This document shows, one piece after another, positions 27,617-36,920 of a DNA stretch of 64,000 nucleotides. The notes under the pieces were generated by a model. The model searched no databases and was not told the origin of the DNA. It was given only the letters and a program-made list of their open reading frames with translations. Each line of letters starts with the position of its first letter. Position 1 is the first letter of the stretch. Source of the DNA: Gracilimonas sediminicola. GTDB taxonomy: Bacteria > Bacteroidota > Rhodothermia > Balneolales > Balneolaceae. The stretch covers positions 434,001-498,000 of the forward strand of contig NZ_JANDBC010000003.1 of the NCBI RefSeq assembly GCF_024320785.1. The letters are read 5' to 3'. The position numbers were made by a program, and so were the translations under genes.

Positions 27617-29902
27617 ATGAAAACATTTTCACTTCCATCTGAAGAGCCTAAAGGTCGGCCCGACTTTCTATCCGGGCTGAACAAGCAGCAGAAACAGGCC
27701 GTAACGCACACCGATGGCCCACTACTTATTGTGGCCGGTGCAGGTTCCGGAAAAACCCGGGTTTTGACCTATCGAATTGCTTACCTGCTGCAGCAGTATA
27801 AAGCAGCACCCGAGCAAATTCTTGCTTTAACCTTTACCAATAAGGCAGCCCGGGAAATGAAGGAGCGTATTCAGAACCTGATCGGCGATAAAGCCAAAAA
27901 ACTCTGGATGGGTACTTTCCACTCTATCTTCTCAAAAATTCTGCGCTTTGAAGCCGATAAAATTGGCTATGGCGCGGACTTTACCATTTACGATACCAAT
28001 GATTCACAGACGGTAATCAAACAGATTCTGCAAGAGCTGAATTTTGATCCCAAAGAGATCAAACCCAAAACCATCCATAATAAAATCAGTGACTCTAAGA
28101 ATCAGCTGATTGAAGCCGATACTTACCAGGATCGTTTTGTGAGCAGTACGCTGGATGATATTACAGCGCGGGTGTACAAAATTTATAACAAGCGGCTGAA
28201 GCAGAGTAACGCCATGGATTTCGACGACCTGCTGGTGAAACCCATTCAGCTTTTTGAACAACATCCGGACATTCTGGAAAAATACCAGGACCGTTTTAAA
28301 TACATTCTGATTGATGAGTACCAGGATACCAATCATGCACAGTATAAAGTAACCAAGTTATTAGCCGCCAAGTACGAAAATATTTGTGTGGTGGGTGATG
28401 ATGCCCAAAGTATTTACTCCTTCCGCGGAGCAGATATTTCCAACATCCTGAATTTTAAGGAGGATTATGAAGATGCGACACAGGTCCCGCTGGAGCAGAA
28501 CTATCGCTCCACAAAAGCCATCCTGCAGTGTGCCGATTCCATCATCAAGCAGAATACCAAACAGCTTGATAAAACCCTGTGGACTGATCAGGATTACGGC
28601 GAACGCATCACCGTACTGGAAAATTTTGACGAGCGGGATGAAGCCAATCGCGTAGCCAGTCATATTCAAAATCTGAAGATGAAGCACGGCTACAAGAACA
28701 ACAATTTTGCCATTCTCTACCGCACAAACTACCAATCGCGGGTGTTTGAGGAAGCCCTGAGGCGCAAGGATTTGGCTTATCAGTTAGTGGGCGGACTCTC
28801 CTTCTACCAGCGTAAAGAGATTAAAGACGTGCTGGCTTATCTCACCCTATTGGTCAATCCCCATGATGAAACCAACCTGCTTCGGATTATCAACGAACCC
28901 TCGCGGGGAATTGGGAATAAATCCATACAGGATTTGATCAAGCAGGCGCGGGAAGAAAGCAGCTCTATCTGGAATATCATTCAGAACATTGAAGAGCTGG
29001 ATGTCTATAAACCGGCCAAGGCCCGGGTGCGTGAATTTGTAGATATGATCAACCGCTTGCGAAGTAACCTTGAGGGTGGTGAGAGCATTTCGGATACGGT
29101 GAAAGCCATGCTGGAACAATCCGGTTACATGCGTGCATTGGTTGAGGAAAACTCCCATGAGTCGATGATGCGCAGGGATAACATCATAGAGCTTCAAAAT
29201 GCGATCTCTTATTACGAAAAAGGAAAAGAGAAACCATCCCTGAGTGCTTTTTTACAGGAAATTAGCCTTATTACCGATACCGATAAGTTCGACGAAGACA
29301 AACCGGCTATCACTCTGATGACGGTTCATGCTTCCAAAGGACTCGAATTTCCCTGTGTATTTATTGTTGGGCTTGAAGAGAATCTGTTCCCCATGGGTGC
29401 CCGGGATAATTTTGATGTGGACATCGAAGAAGAACGCCGCCTGTTTTATGTAGCCATTACCAGAGCCGAGGAACGGTTGTATTTCAGCCATTGCAGGAGC
29501 CGGTTCAAGTTTGGGGAAGAAATGCGCCAGTCTCGTTCCCGATTTCTGGACGAAGTGGATGCCGGCGTTGTTCAAACCGAAACCGGGGCAACGATTTCTC
29601 AAAAGAAAGACCGGTTTGAGAATAAATCCTCCGGGGATTCCGGCAGGGACATGGACTACGATTGGAAGCAAGCCCACACCAAAAAAACCTACAAGTCTCC
29701 CTCGGCTACCATTCATTATGACTATGAAGACGGGGAAGATCCTTTCCAGGTTGGTACCAAAGTGATGCACTCTAAATTTGGGCCCGGTAAAATCATTTCC
29801 AGGTCGGGATTAGGAACAGATGCCAAAGTTGTTGTATTTTTCAAAAATAGAGGACAAAAAAAGTTAATGCTGAGGGCAGCTCCTTTACAGGTAATTGATT
29901 AG
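27617..29902 (+). CDS. UvrD/PcrA-family DNA helicase
   Basis: ATP-dependent 3'-5' helicase of superfamily 1 for repair and replication restart. Walker A GAGSGKT lies at 41-47, followed by LTFTNKAAREMKERI, DEYQDTN (Walker B), GDDAQSIYSFRGADI, TVHASKGLEFP and VAITRAEERLYF. The 761-residue length and the C-terminal Tudor-like tail (GTKVMHSKFGPGKII) fit PcrA/UvrD rather than Rep or AddA. It starts 88 bases after valS. Confidence 0.95.
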   Translation: MKTFSLPSEEPKGRPDFLSGLNKQQKQAVTHTDGPLLIVAGAGSGKTRVLTYRIAYLLQQYKAAPEQILALTFTNKAAREMKERIQNLIGDKAKKLWMGTFHSIFSKILRFEADKIGYGADFTIYDTNDSQTVIKQILQELNFDPKEIKPKTIHNKISDSKNQLIEADTYQDRFVSSTLDDITARVYKIYNKRLKQSNAMDFDDLLVKPIQLFEQHPDILEKYQDRFKYILIDEYQDTNHAQYKVTKLLAAKYENICVVGDDAQSIYSFRGADISNILNFKEDYEDATQVPLEQNYRSTKAILQCADSIIKQNTKQLDKTLWTDQDYGERITVLENFDERDEANRVASHIQNLKMKHGYKNNNFAILYRTNYQSRVFEEALRRKDLAYQLVGGLSFYQRKEIKDVLAYLTLLVNPHDETNLLRIINEPSRGIGNKSIQDLIKQAREESSSIWNIIQNIEELDVYKPAKARVREFVDMINRLRSNLEGGESISDTVKAMLEQSGYMRALVEENSHESMMRRDNIIELQNAISYYEKGKEKPSLSAFLQEISLITDTDKFDEDKPAITLMTVHASKGLEFPCVFIVGLEENLFPMGARDNFDVDIEEERRLFYVAITRAEERLYFSHCRSRFKFGEEMRQSRSRFLDEVDAGVVQTETGATISQKKDRFENKSSGDSGRDMDYDWKQAHTKKTYKSPSATIHYDYEDGEDPFQVGTKVMHSKFGPGKIISRSGLGTDAKVVVFFKNRGQKKLMLRAAPLQVID

Positions 29903-29939
29903 TAAATAACAGATTTCCCCTCGTTAGCGTTAGAATATC

Positions 29940-31454
29940 ATGTATAGTCGGCAGGCAATATCTTTACTACTGTTCCTGTGTTTAAGCAGCTTTTCGGTGC
30001 TTGCACAGCCTGTTATCACTCCAAGAAATATGGCTCTTGGAGGTGGCGGGAGTACCTATATCACCGACTATAATGCCAATTTCTACAATCCTGCCAACCT
30101 AATGATTCGTGACCGTGAAGGTGATTTTTCAATCGGGGTTGGAATCGGCGGTTTTTTCTTCAATCCCTTTGAGAGTTTTGACGATCCGAATTTGCAGTAT
30201 GAGAACGCACGGGATTATTTATCGGCTTATGAGTCCGGTAATCGAGCTTCTTTCAGTTCAAACCGGGATGAAATTCTGGACGATAATTATCCCCGTAATG
30301 CTACCCTTTCCGACAATACCACCCGCTACGATGTAACCGTATTGGGTATGAAGTGGAAACGGGAAAATCGTTCATTCTCTGTTGCCCTCCGAACCCGTAC
30401 TTCTTCGAATTTCAGAGCCGGAAAAGGATGGTATGTCAACGAATTTCAGGAAGACCGGGACGGTAATAGTGTACTTGATCGTACTTTGATCCACCGGTAC
30501 CAAACGCTTCATGAACTCTCTTTTGGGTATGCGGAATCATTTCCTTTTCTAACGGGCTTAACCCCCCGGCTTGATAATTTTGTTATCGGAATAGCGCCAA
30601 AAATCGTGGTTAGCGGTAACTACCAAAATGCTGCCTGGGAGAATGTATATCAGCAGCAGGGTAATTCCGTGCAAAGAATTGAATCCTTTTCTTATGATGC
30701 CACCGGAGAATTTTCGGCTTCTACCGGGGCTTATTTTAGCGGCAGCAACATCCAAACCGCCAATACACAGTCATTCAATAATAACTATTTCTCTTTTGAT
30801 GGCATCGGGGCCGGGCTGGATATAGGCGTGACCTACCTCCTCACTCTTGGCAGTGACCTGTCTGCCATTCGGCCGGATCAACAGCCCACCCGAAAATCGC
30901 TGCGGCTTTCGTTTTCGATGACCGACATCGGCTTCGTTTCTTATAACAACGATAAGCTTACCATTTCAATGGATACCGACACCACGACGGGAGCTGCGGT
31001 TCCATCTAACGTAAGTAACGAAATGTTTACCGGCACCCGAGGGCAATACATCTCGTTTATAGAGCAATATGGAGAAGACAATCCTTTTACAGGAACCAAC
31101 CGAAGCCGAGCTTCTTTTTCCACGCTTTTGCCGATGGCTGTTCACGGAGGAGCTTTGCTTGAAATTAACCGGCTGAAACTGATGGGTGATGTCAGTATCG
31201 GACTGACCAATAATGCCTTTAACTCAACCAAAATAATTTCTTCTGTGGGGGTTGAAATTCGCCCTTTGAAGTTCTTGCCCCTTCGCGGAGGAATTCAGTT
31301 TAAAGCAGCACAACCCAATTTTCTTAGCCTTGGAACCGCTATTGAAACCAAGAAATGGGATTTTTCCGTGGCCGCACTGTTAACTCCCAACTCCCTCACC
31401 AATCAACCCACAATAACCGGGGTTTCGGTAGCAACCCTTCAGTTCCACTTTTAA
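29940..31454 (+). CDS. Outer-membrane beta-barrel protein, PorV/DUF5723-like
   Basis: A 504-residue protein with a signal peptide ending near VLAQ (about residue 22). After it comes ITPRNMALGGGGSTYI and NANFYNPANL, a pattern shared by PorV/FadL/DUF5723-type barrels of Bacteroidota. Alternating hydrophobic and polar strands and a C-terminal ATLQFHF (aromatic last residue) support outer-membrane insertion. The exact family and the cargo are unknown. It follows the helicase gene by 37 bases but seems functionally unrelated. Confidence 0.7.
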   Translation: MYSRQAISLLLFLCLSSFSVLAQPVITPRNMALGGGGSTYITDYNANFYNPANLMIRDREGDFSIGVGIGGFFFNPFESFDDPNLQYENARDYLSAYESGNRASFSSNRDEILDDNYPRNATLSDNTTRYDVTVLGMKWKRENRSFSVALRTRTSSNFRAGKGWYVNEFQEDRDGNSVLDRTLIHRYQTLHELSFGYAESFPFLTGLTPRLDNFVIGIAPKIVVSGNYQNAAWENVYQQQGNSVQRIESFSYDATGEFSASTGAYFSGSNIQTANTQSFNNNYFSFDGIGAGLDIGVTYLLTLGSDLSAIRPDQQPTRKSLRLSFSMTDIGFVSYNNDKLTISMDTDTTTGAAVPSNVSNEMFTGTRGQYISFIEQYGEDNPFTGTNRSRASFSTLLPMAVHGGALLEINRLKLMGDVSIGLTNNAFNSTKIISSVGVEIRPLKFLPLRGGIQFKAAQPNFLSLGTAIETKKWDFSVAALLTPNSLTNQPTITGVSVATLQFHF

Positions 31455-31580
31455 AGCCTGCCACTTTGCCCTACATTACTGACAGGCAGCGGGTGTTTCT
31501 GACGCTTTGTTTTGTGTGAATGATATGGCTTCGTATTTGCACCTTAATATTCAAACGAAAAACTGCAGATATTTTTATTT

Positions 31581-34127
31581 ATGAAACAGCGCTTTGATTT
31601 ATTTGAAAAATTCGATCAGTCTGATGACAACTTCGATGATTTTGAGCAGGCCATTCCTCTCATGTCCGAAGAAGAAGAGAAAGAACTGACAGAAGCTGAA
31701 ATTCCCGATTCCCTCCCCATCCTGCCCCTCAAAAACACCGTATTATTTCCCGGTGTCGTTGTTCCGATTACCGTTGGGCGCGATCGTTCTCTTGCTCTTG
31801 TAAAAGAGGCTTACGATGGCGACAAAACCATTGGGGTTGTGACCCAGAAAAACGAAGATATAGAAGAACCTGAGTACAAAGACCTTCATAAGATTGGAAC
31901 CGTTGCCCAGATTCTGAAGCTCATCAAAATGCCGGATGGCAGTAAGAGCATTGTTATTCAGGGCAAGTCCAATTTCAAGGTTAAGAAATTCACCCAAAGT
32001 ACTCCCTATTTTAAGGCCGATGTGGAGCCGTACAATAAAGAAATGGATATTGAAGGGTTAGAGCTGGATGCTTCGGTTCGCAATATTAAAGAGACGGCGT
32101 CCAAGATTATCAACATGTCTCCCAACATACCTTCGGAGGCATCAATAGCCGTCAATAATATCAACAGCCCTACTTTTCTGTTGAATTTCATTTCCTCCAA
32201 CCTGAATGTGTCTATCTCGGATAAACAGTCTCTGCTGGAGATCCGTAAATTTTCCGAGAACCTGGATAAGGTCATGGAGTTCCTTGAGAAGGAAGTGCAG
32301 GTGCTGGATATGAGTGAGAAAATCCGGACTAAAGTGAAGTCGGATATTGATGACCAGCAGCGTGAGTTTTACCTGCGCCAGCAAATGAAGGCCATACAGG
32401 AAGAGCTTGGTGAAGACGCTGAACAGCAGGATATTGAAAAACTGCGTGAGCGCCTCAAAAGCAAAAAGCTTCCGGACAGTGCCCGCGAAACGGCTGAAAA
32501 AGAACTGCAGCGACTGGAAATGACGCCCAATGCATCCCCAAATTACGGCATCATATACAGTTATGTGGAATGGATTTTGGATCTGCCCTGGGAAGAGTTT
32601 TCCGAAGATAAACTGGATCTAAAATATGCTCGAGAAGTGCTGGATGAAGATCACTACGGACTCGAGAAGGTTAAAAAACGAATTGTTGAATACCTGGCCG
32701 TACTGAAACTTAAGCAGGACATGAAAGCTCCTATTCTCTGCTTTTATGGCCCTCCGGGCGTTGGAAAGACGAGCTTAGGGAAATCTATTGCAAGAGCGTT
32801 AAACAGAGAGTTTGAACGCTTCAGCCTGGGTGGCATCAGAGATGAAGCCGAAGTTCGCGGTCACCGCCGAACCTATATAGGTGCCCTGCCAGGACGTATT
32901 ATCCGTTCCATGAAAAAGGCCGGAAAAGGAAATCCCGTTATCATGCTGGATGAGATTGACAAGGTTGGTGCTGACTACAGAGGTGACCCCACTTCTGCTC
33001 TGCTCGAAGTTCTTGACCCGGAACAAAATGATACGTTTACCGATAACTATCTTGAGCTTGAGTATGACCTTTCTAAGGTGATGTTCATCGCTACGGCAAA
33101 TTCGCTGGATACCATTCCGGCTCCGCTGAAAGACCGTATGGAGATCATCAACATCAGCGGTTATACGCTGGAAGAGAAAACTCAAATTGCCAAAAAGTAC
33201 CTGATACCCAAGCAAATTGAGGAAAACGGACTGAAAGAAGAGCAGATTTCTTTCACGGACGAATCCATTGAACGACTTATTGATCAATACACTCGTGAGT
33301 CCGGTGTTCGAAATCTCGAGCGACAAATTGCCGGATGCTGCCGTGGAGTTGCGGCTAAAATTGCCTCAGGAGAAATCGAAGAGTTTGATGTAATAGCCGA
33401 TGATGTAGAAGAATTTCTCGGAAAGCGGAAGTTCTTCAGCGATGCAGCCGAGCGGACAACCGTTCCCGGCGTGGCTACAGGCATGGCATGGACGCCGTAC
33501 GGCGGTGACATCCTATTCATTGAGGCCAGTGTATCTAAAGGCTCCGGAAAACTGAATATTACCGGTCAGCTTGGCGATGTAATGAAAGAGTCCGCTATGC
33601 TCGCTGTCTCATATCTGAAAGCACATTCCGAAGAAATCGGTATTCCTGAAGAAGCGTTCAAATATTGGGATTTACACGTACACGTACCGGCCGGAGCAGT
33701 TCCAAAAGACGGACCTTCTGCCGGAGTTTCGCTGATGTCAGCAATCGCCTCGATATTTACACAACGTAAAGTGAAAGGCACCATCGCCCTTACCGGCGAG
33801 ATTACCCTTCGCGGGCTTGTTCTCCCAGTTGGAGGAATCAAAGAGAAAGTGCTGGCAGCCAAGCGTGCCGGCATTAAGAAAGTGCTGCTTCCAAAGAAAA
33901 ATGAGAAGGATGTAGCTGAAATTGAAGAAGAGGTCCTCGGCGACCTGGAAGTGGAATACCTGGAACGTATGGATCCGCTGCTGGATATCATCCTCGAAGA
34001 TGAACCCGTTCAGGATGCTTCCGACTTCTTTAAGGTAAGCGAAGCTCATAAAGCTTCGGTATCCGGTAAGAATGGTAAAATGCCGCAAAAAGATGTGGAA
34101 GTGGTAAGTCGCGATGATGACGAATAA
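31581..34127 (+). CDS. lon: ATP-dependent protease Lon
   Basis: Cytoplasmic AAA+ protease for damaged and regulatory proteins. An acidic N-terminal extension (about 1-40) precedes the substrate-binding LON domain, a coiled coil, and the ATPase with Walker A GPPGVGKT at 390-397 and DEIDKVGADYRGD. The protease domain has catalytic Ser713 in KDGPSAGVS and Lys756 in IKEKVLAAKRAG, with the same 43-residue spacing as E. coli Lon. An extra charged tail of about 40 residues follows. A terminator ends the transcript. Confidence 0.97.
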   Translation: MKQRFDLFEKFDQSDDNFDDFEQAIPLMSEEEEKELTEAEIPDSLPILPLKNTVLFPGVVVPITVGRDRSLALVKEAYDGDKTIGVVTQKNEDIEEPEYKDLHKIGTVAQILKLIKMPDGSKSIVIQGKSNFKVKKFTQSTPYFKADVEPYNKEMDIEGLELDASVRNIKETASKIINMSPNIPSEASIAVNNINSPTFLLNFISSNLNVSISDKQSLLEIRKFSENLDKVMEFLEKEVQVLDMSEKIRTKVKSDIDDQQREFYLRQQMKAIQEELGEDAEQQDIEKLRERLKSKKLPDSARETAEKELQRLEMTPNASPNYGIIYSYVEWILDLPWEEFSEDKLDLKYAREVLDEDHYGLEKVKKRIVEYLAVLKLKQDMKAPILCFYGPPGVGKTSLGKSIARALNREFERFSLGGIRDEAEVRGHRRTYIGALPGRIIRSMKKAGKGNPVIMLDEIDKVGADYRGDPTSALLEVLDPEQNDTFTDNYLELEYDLSKVMFIATANSLDTIPAPLKDRMEIINISGYTLEEKTQIAKKYLIPKQIEENGLKEEQISFTDESIERLIDQYTRESGVRNLERQIAGCCRGVAAKIASGEIEEFDVIADDVEEFLGKRKFFSDAAERTTVPGVATGMAWTPYGGDILFIEASVSKGSGKLNITGQLGDVMKESAMLAVSYLKAHSEEIGIPEEAFKYWDLHVHVPAGAVPKDGPSAGVSLMSAIASIFTQRKVKGTIALTGEITLRGLVLPVGGIKEKVLAAKRAGIKKVLLPKKNEKDVAEIEEEVLGDLEVEYLERMDPLLDIILEDEPVQDASDFFKVSEAHKASVSGKNGKMPQKDVEVVSRDDDE

Positions 34128-34152
34128 TTATTTCCGACATCACTGATGTATT

Positions 34153-34182
34153 AAAAGAGCGGGTTTTACCCGCTCTTTTTTT
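34153..34182 (+). terminator. Rho-independent terminator after lon
   Basis: AAAAGAGCGGG / CCCGCTCTTTT stem with a five-base loop (TTTTA) and a run of T residues, 25 bases after the lon stop. Confidence 0.95.
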
Positions 34183-34238
34183 GTTCGGCATAATTTATAA
34201 CCTTAAGATAAATCCAAGTTGGATTCAGTCATTCCCTC

Positions 34239-35006
34239 ATGAGAGTTTGTCTGCTTTTTTTAATCTCCTTGCTTTTAATTCAAAATGCTGCTGCTTGCAG
34301 TTGTGGTGCTCCCAATGTCACCGGCAGGTATATGGTCGAAGATTTTATTGGAGTCGTTGCGATCAATTCAATTGAAGAATCTGAGTATTATCAAGAAAAG
34401 AGAGTATACAAAGCCAAACTTGATTCTGTCCAAACATTCAAAGGAGCATTTCCGGATTCGGTCTTTATATCCGGCACCCTTGAAATGAGTTATGTCGGAC
34501 AATGTGAGATTTCGGTTAGGCCCGGCCAAAAGTGGCTTTTATACCTTCAGCAAGAAAAAAACGGGCATTATATTCTTAGTTGGTGTGATAATCCTTTAAT
34601 TATTTCAGGATCATCAGGGGAGCCAACTCCATTTGCAGAAAAAGCCCAAAATCAGATAGAAAAACTGAGCTATTTGAAAAAGAACTTTCCAAATCTTCAT
34701 AGTGAATACAGGATATACTATGATTTGGGCATTTATTCTGAGTTCTTCGTGAACCTTAACAATCTGCAATTAGATACGGAATCTGCTTACTATATGCTCA
34801 CCTTCAATACTGATGTAGAAGTTGATTCTGTAGAAATAATTAAAGGATTTGGAGAGAAAGTAGATCAACAAATCATTCAATTTCTTAAAACAGATAGCTT
34901 GTGGCATGGGGGAAATTTGTCTAACCCGGAATATTCCATCCCTTATGAAACAAAATATCTTATCAACATGAATTATAGTAAAGAGTTGAAGAGAGTCGGT
35001 TTCTGA
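34239..35006 (+). CDS. Secreted protein with TIMP/netrin-like N-terminus
   Basis: A 255-residue protein with a signal peptide whose cleavage after about NAAA would expose a mature N-terminus CSCG. The next 100 residues (VEDFIGVVAINSI, a Y-rich strand, SVQTFKGAFPDSV, a later Cys in YVGQCEISV and one in SWCDNPL) resemble the netrin/TIMP-like (NTR) fold, where the C-x-C N-terminus matters. The lipobox is poor (Ala at -3), so cleavage by signal peptidase I is preferred. The C-terminal half (about 140-255) is unassigned. It converges on the next gene with a nine-base gap. Confidence 0.55.
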   Translation: MRVCLLFLISLLLIQNAAACSCGAPNVTGRYMVEDFIGVVAINSIEESEYYQEKRVYKAKLDSVQTFKGAFPDSVFISGTLEMSYVGQCEISVRPGQKWLLYLQQEKNGHYILSWCDNPLIISGSSGEPTPFAEKAQNQIEKLSYLKKNFPNLHSEYRIYYDLGIYSEFFVNLNNLQLDTESAYYMLTFNTDVEVDSVEIIKGFGEKVDQQIIQFLKTDSLWHGGNLSNPEYSIPYETKYLINMNYSKELKRVGF

Positions 35007-35015
35007 TTAGTTGCT

Positions 35016-35360
35016 CTATATAAAACAATCCAATCCATCCAGCAGCATATGAATAAGCAGCCCTAAGCCTGTAAGTTGTATCCGAAAGTTCCACTTCTCT
35101 CCCGCTTCTGAAAGCTTCCCGGACTTTAAATAAAAAGGAATCGTAAACATCAGAATATAAACAGCTATTGCCCAAATGGTATGTAAGGGATGAAATCCGA
35201 TCGAGCACCGGTTTGGATCATAAACCGGGTTGGCTAACAAATGATCTGCATCTACTACCATGGTCGCTATCAGGATCAGGAAAGCCAATTTCCATTTCGA
35301 CCTGTAAAAAAACCAAGCTACAATTAAGGGAACCAAAAAATGAGAAATTATATGTACCAT
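35016..35360 (-). CDS. DUF6122-like small membrane protein
   Basis: A 114-residue protein with about four hydrophobic segments. Conserved polar motifs sit in the membrane part: VVDADHLLANPVYDPNRC, GFHPLHT and HMLLDGLDC. These His/Asp-rich motifs recall the YdjM/LexA-linked membrane metal-dependent hydrolase group and the DUF6122 family common in Bacteroidota. The activity is not known. It starts with ATG and faces 267 bases of sequence shared with the divergent flavoprotein gene. Confidence 0.7.
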   Translation of the reverse strand: MVHIISHFLVPLIVAWFFYRSKWKLAFLILIATMVVDADHLLANPVYDPNRCSIGFHPLHTIWAIAVYILMFTIPFYLKSGKLSEAGEKWNFRIQLTGLGLLIHMLLDGLDCFI

Positions 35361-35627
35361 ATTCTCAAGCTATGATTTTCTGTGTTCGTATCATATCCGA
35401 TTCACTTACATCTCACTATTCTTGCCAGTTATAAAATTATCGTTTTTGTGATACTTTGGTTCCTCTCATTCTATTTGAAGCCATAAAATTCCTACATAAG
35501 ATATTTTGGTAACAGAAAATTGCTCTTCGAACCCATGATGAAAGCCTTTAAATTTTTTAGGCCCTTCATAAAATCTTCAAGAAAAATTAGTAATCAATAT
35601 TATCTATACAAATAAAATGGGGGAGTT

Positions 35628-36836
35628 ATGAAAAAGCGAATTATTATAGTAGGGTCAGGTTTTGCAGGCTATACCACGGCGGTTCAGTTGGCAAAGGCTA
35701 CAAAATCCAGATATGATATCAGTGTGATTGACAAAAAACCCGAGTTTGTATTTACCCCCTCCCTGGTCTGGTTCCCCTTTGGGAAAAAGAAAATAGAAAA
35801 CAGCTCTTTTGACACCCGGCCCATATATGAAAAATTAGGGGTTACCTTTATCGAAAGTATTGTTTATGGGTTTGATTTAGAGGATCAGCTAATATACACC
35901 CCTGATCGAGATATTGAGTATGATTATCTTGTGATAGCAACAGGTAGCACCCCGAAATTTGCAAGTATTAAGGGATTGTATCCCAACATACACACATGGT
36001 CCGTATTCAGTGGTTTCGAACATGCCCAAATTACTAAAAAGGCCTGGAAAGAGTACTTGAAAAAACCAGGCCCCTTGGTGGTAGGTACTTCGCAATGGGG
36101 CGGTTATTCTTATGTAGCCTACGAGTTTTTATTTAATGCACTATACCAATTGCACAAAGCAGATTTACTGGACAACGTACCTATCCATTTCATCACTTCA
36201 GAGCCTTTCCTTGGCCATTTTGGAATTGGCGGACTCGGTGAAGACTCCGACAAAGCAATGGAGCTTTTTAAAAGCTTTAATATCAAAGTTCATCTGAATG
36301 CTGAAATTCATGAGGTGAAATCAACTGAAATAATTCTGAAAGGCGGAACCGTTCTACCTTCTTCATTTACCATGATCATCCCTCCCTTTAACGGTATAGA
36401 TGCTGTTAAAACTACTCGAAAATTTGGCAATGAAAACGGCCTGATTCGTGTAACTGACCAGTTCTATCATCCTAACCATCCAAATGTATTCGTTGCCGGA
36501 GGCGCCATTTCTGTAATACAAAAAGCAGACAGTAAAGTAGGGATTGCCATGCCGTGTACTCACTCATTCTCTGAAATGACCGCAAAAGCCATAGCTCAGA
36601 ATATTACAGCTGAGATCGAAGGGGGAATTCATGTGGCCAGCACCACCGAAGAACTATACAGTTTTATCCGTAAAGATCTTCAGTATTTGGGTAATATCAT
36701 GTTCAGGGAGTACTCTAATGTAACCGAAGCTCTGAACTTCATAGCAAAAGGGTCTCAGGATAAATGGGCAAACCACTCCCTGAAAGACTATATCGAGTCA
36801 GCTTACTCGGAGAATTTCATGAACATTAAATATTAG
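35628..36836 (+). CDS. SQR-like FAD-dependent oxidoreductase lacking the SQR cysteines
   Basis: A 402-residue flavoprotein. The dinucleotide motif RIIIVGSGFAGYTTA opens the protein, YDYLVIATGSTPKF lies near 98-112 and VFVAGGA near 287-293. The overall layout is that of sulfide:quinone oxidoreductase/NDH-2 relatives. The protein has one cysteine only, Cys310 in MPCTHSFSEM; the region where SQR has its catalytic Cys (before YEF) reads GTSQWGGYSYVAYEF. It is therefore not a canonical SQR; electron donor and acceptor are unknown. A GGGGGAG ribosome binding site precedes the ATG. Confidence 0.8.
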   Translation: MKKRIIIVGSGFAGYTTAVQLAKATKSRYDISVIDKKPEFVFTPSLVWFPFGKKKIENSSFDTRPIYEKLGVTFIESIVYGFDLEDQLIYTPDRDIEYDYLVIATGSTPKFASIKGLYPNIHTWSVFSGFEHAQITKKAWKEYLKKPGPLVVGTSQWGGYSYVAYEFLFNALYQLHKADLLDNVPIHFITSEPFLGHFGIGGLGEDSDKAMELFKSFNIKVHLNAEIHEVKSTEIILKGGTVLPSSFTMIIPPFNGIDAVKTTRKFGNENGLIRVTDQFYHPNHPNVFVAGGAISVIQKADSKVGIAMPCTHSFSEMTAKAIAQNITAEIEGGIHVASTTEELYSFIRKDLQYLGNIMFREYSNVTEALNFIAKGSQDKWANHSLKDYIESAYSENFMNIKY

Positions 36837-36885
36837 TGTAAGATCGCGCTACAGAATTTGTCTTGAAGGTTTCTGAAAAACACAT

Positions 36886-36916
36886 CTTGTTAATCCCTTT
36901 TCCTTCCTTATTTTTG
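36886..36916 (+). promoter_or_regulatory. Bacteroidota-type promoter close to the rsgA start
   Basis: CTTG at 36886-36889, a 19-base spacer, then TATTTTTG at 36909-36916 match the Bacteroidota primary-sigma pattern TTTG-N19-TAnnTTTG. The ATG of rsgA follows only four bases after the element, so the transcript would have almost no leader. The match is seen in sequence; its use in this organism is inferred. Confidence 0.4.
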
Positions 36917-36920
36917 TCGC

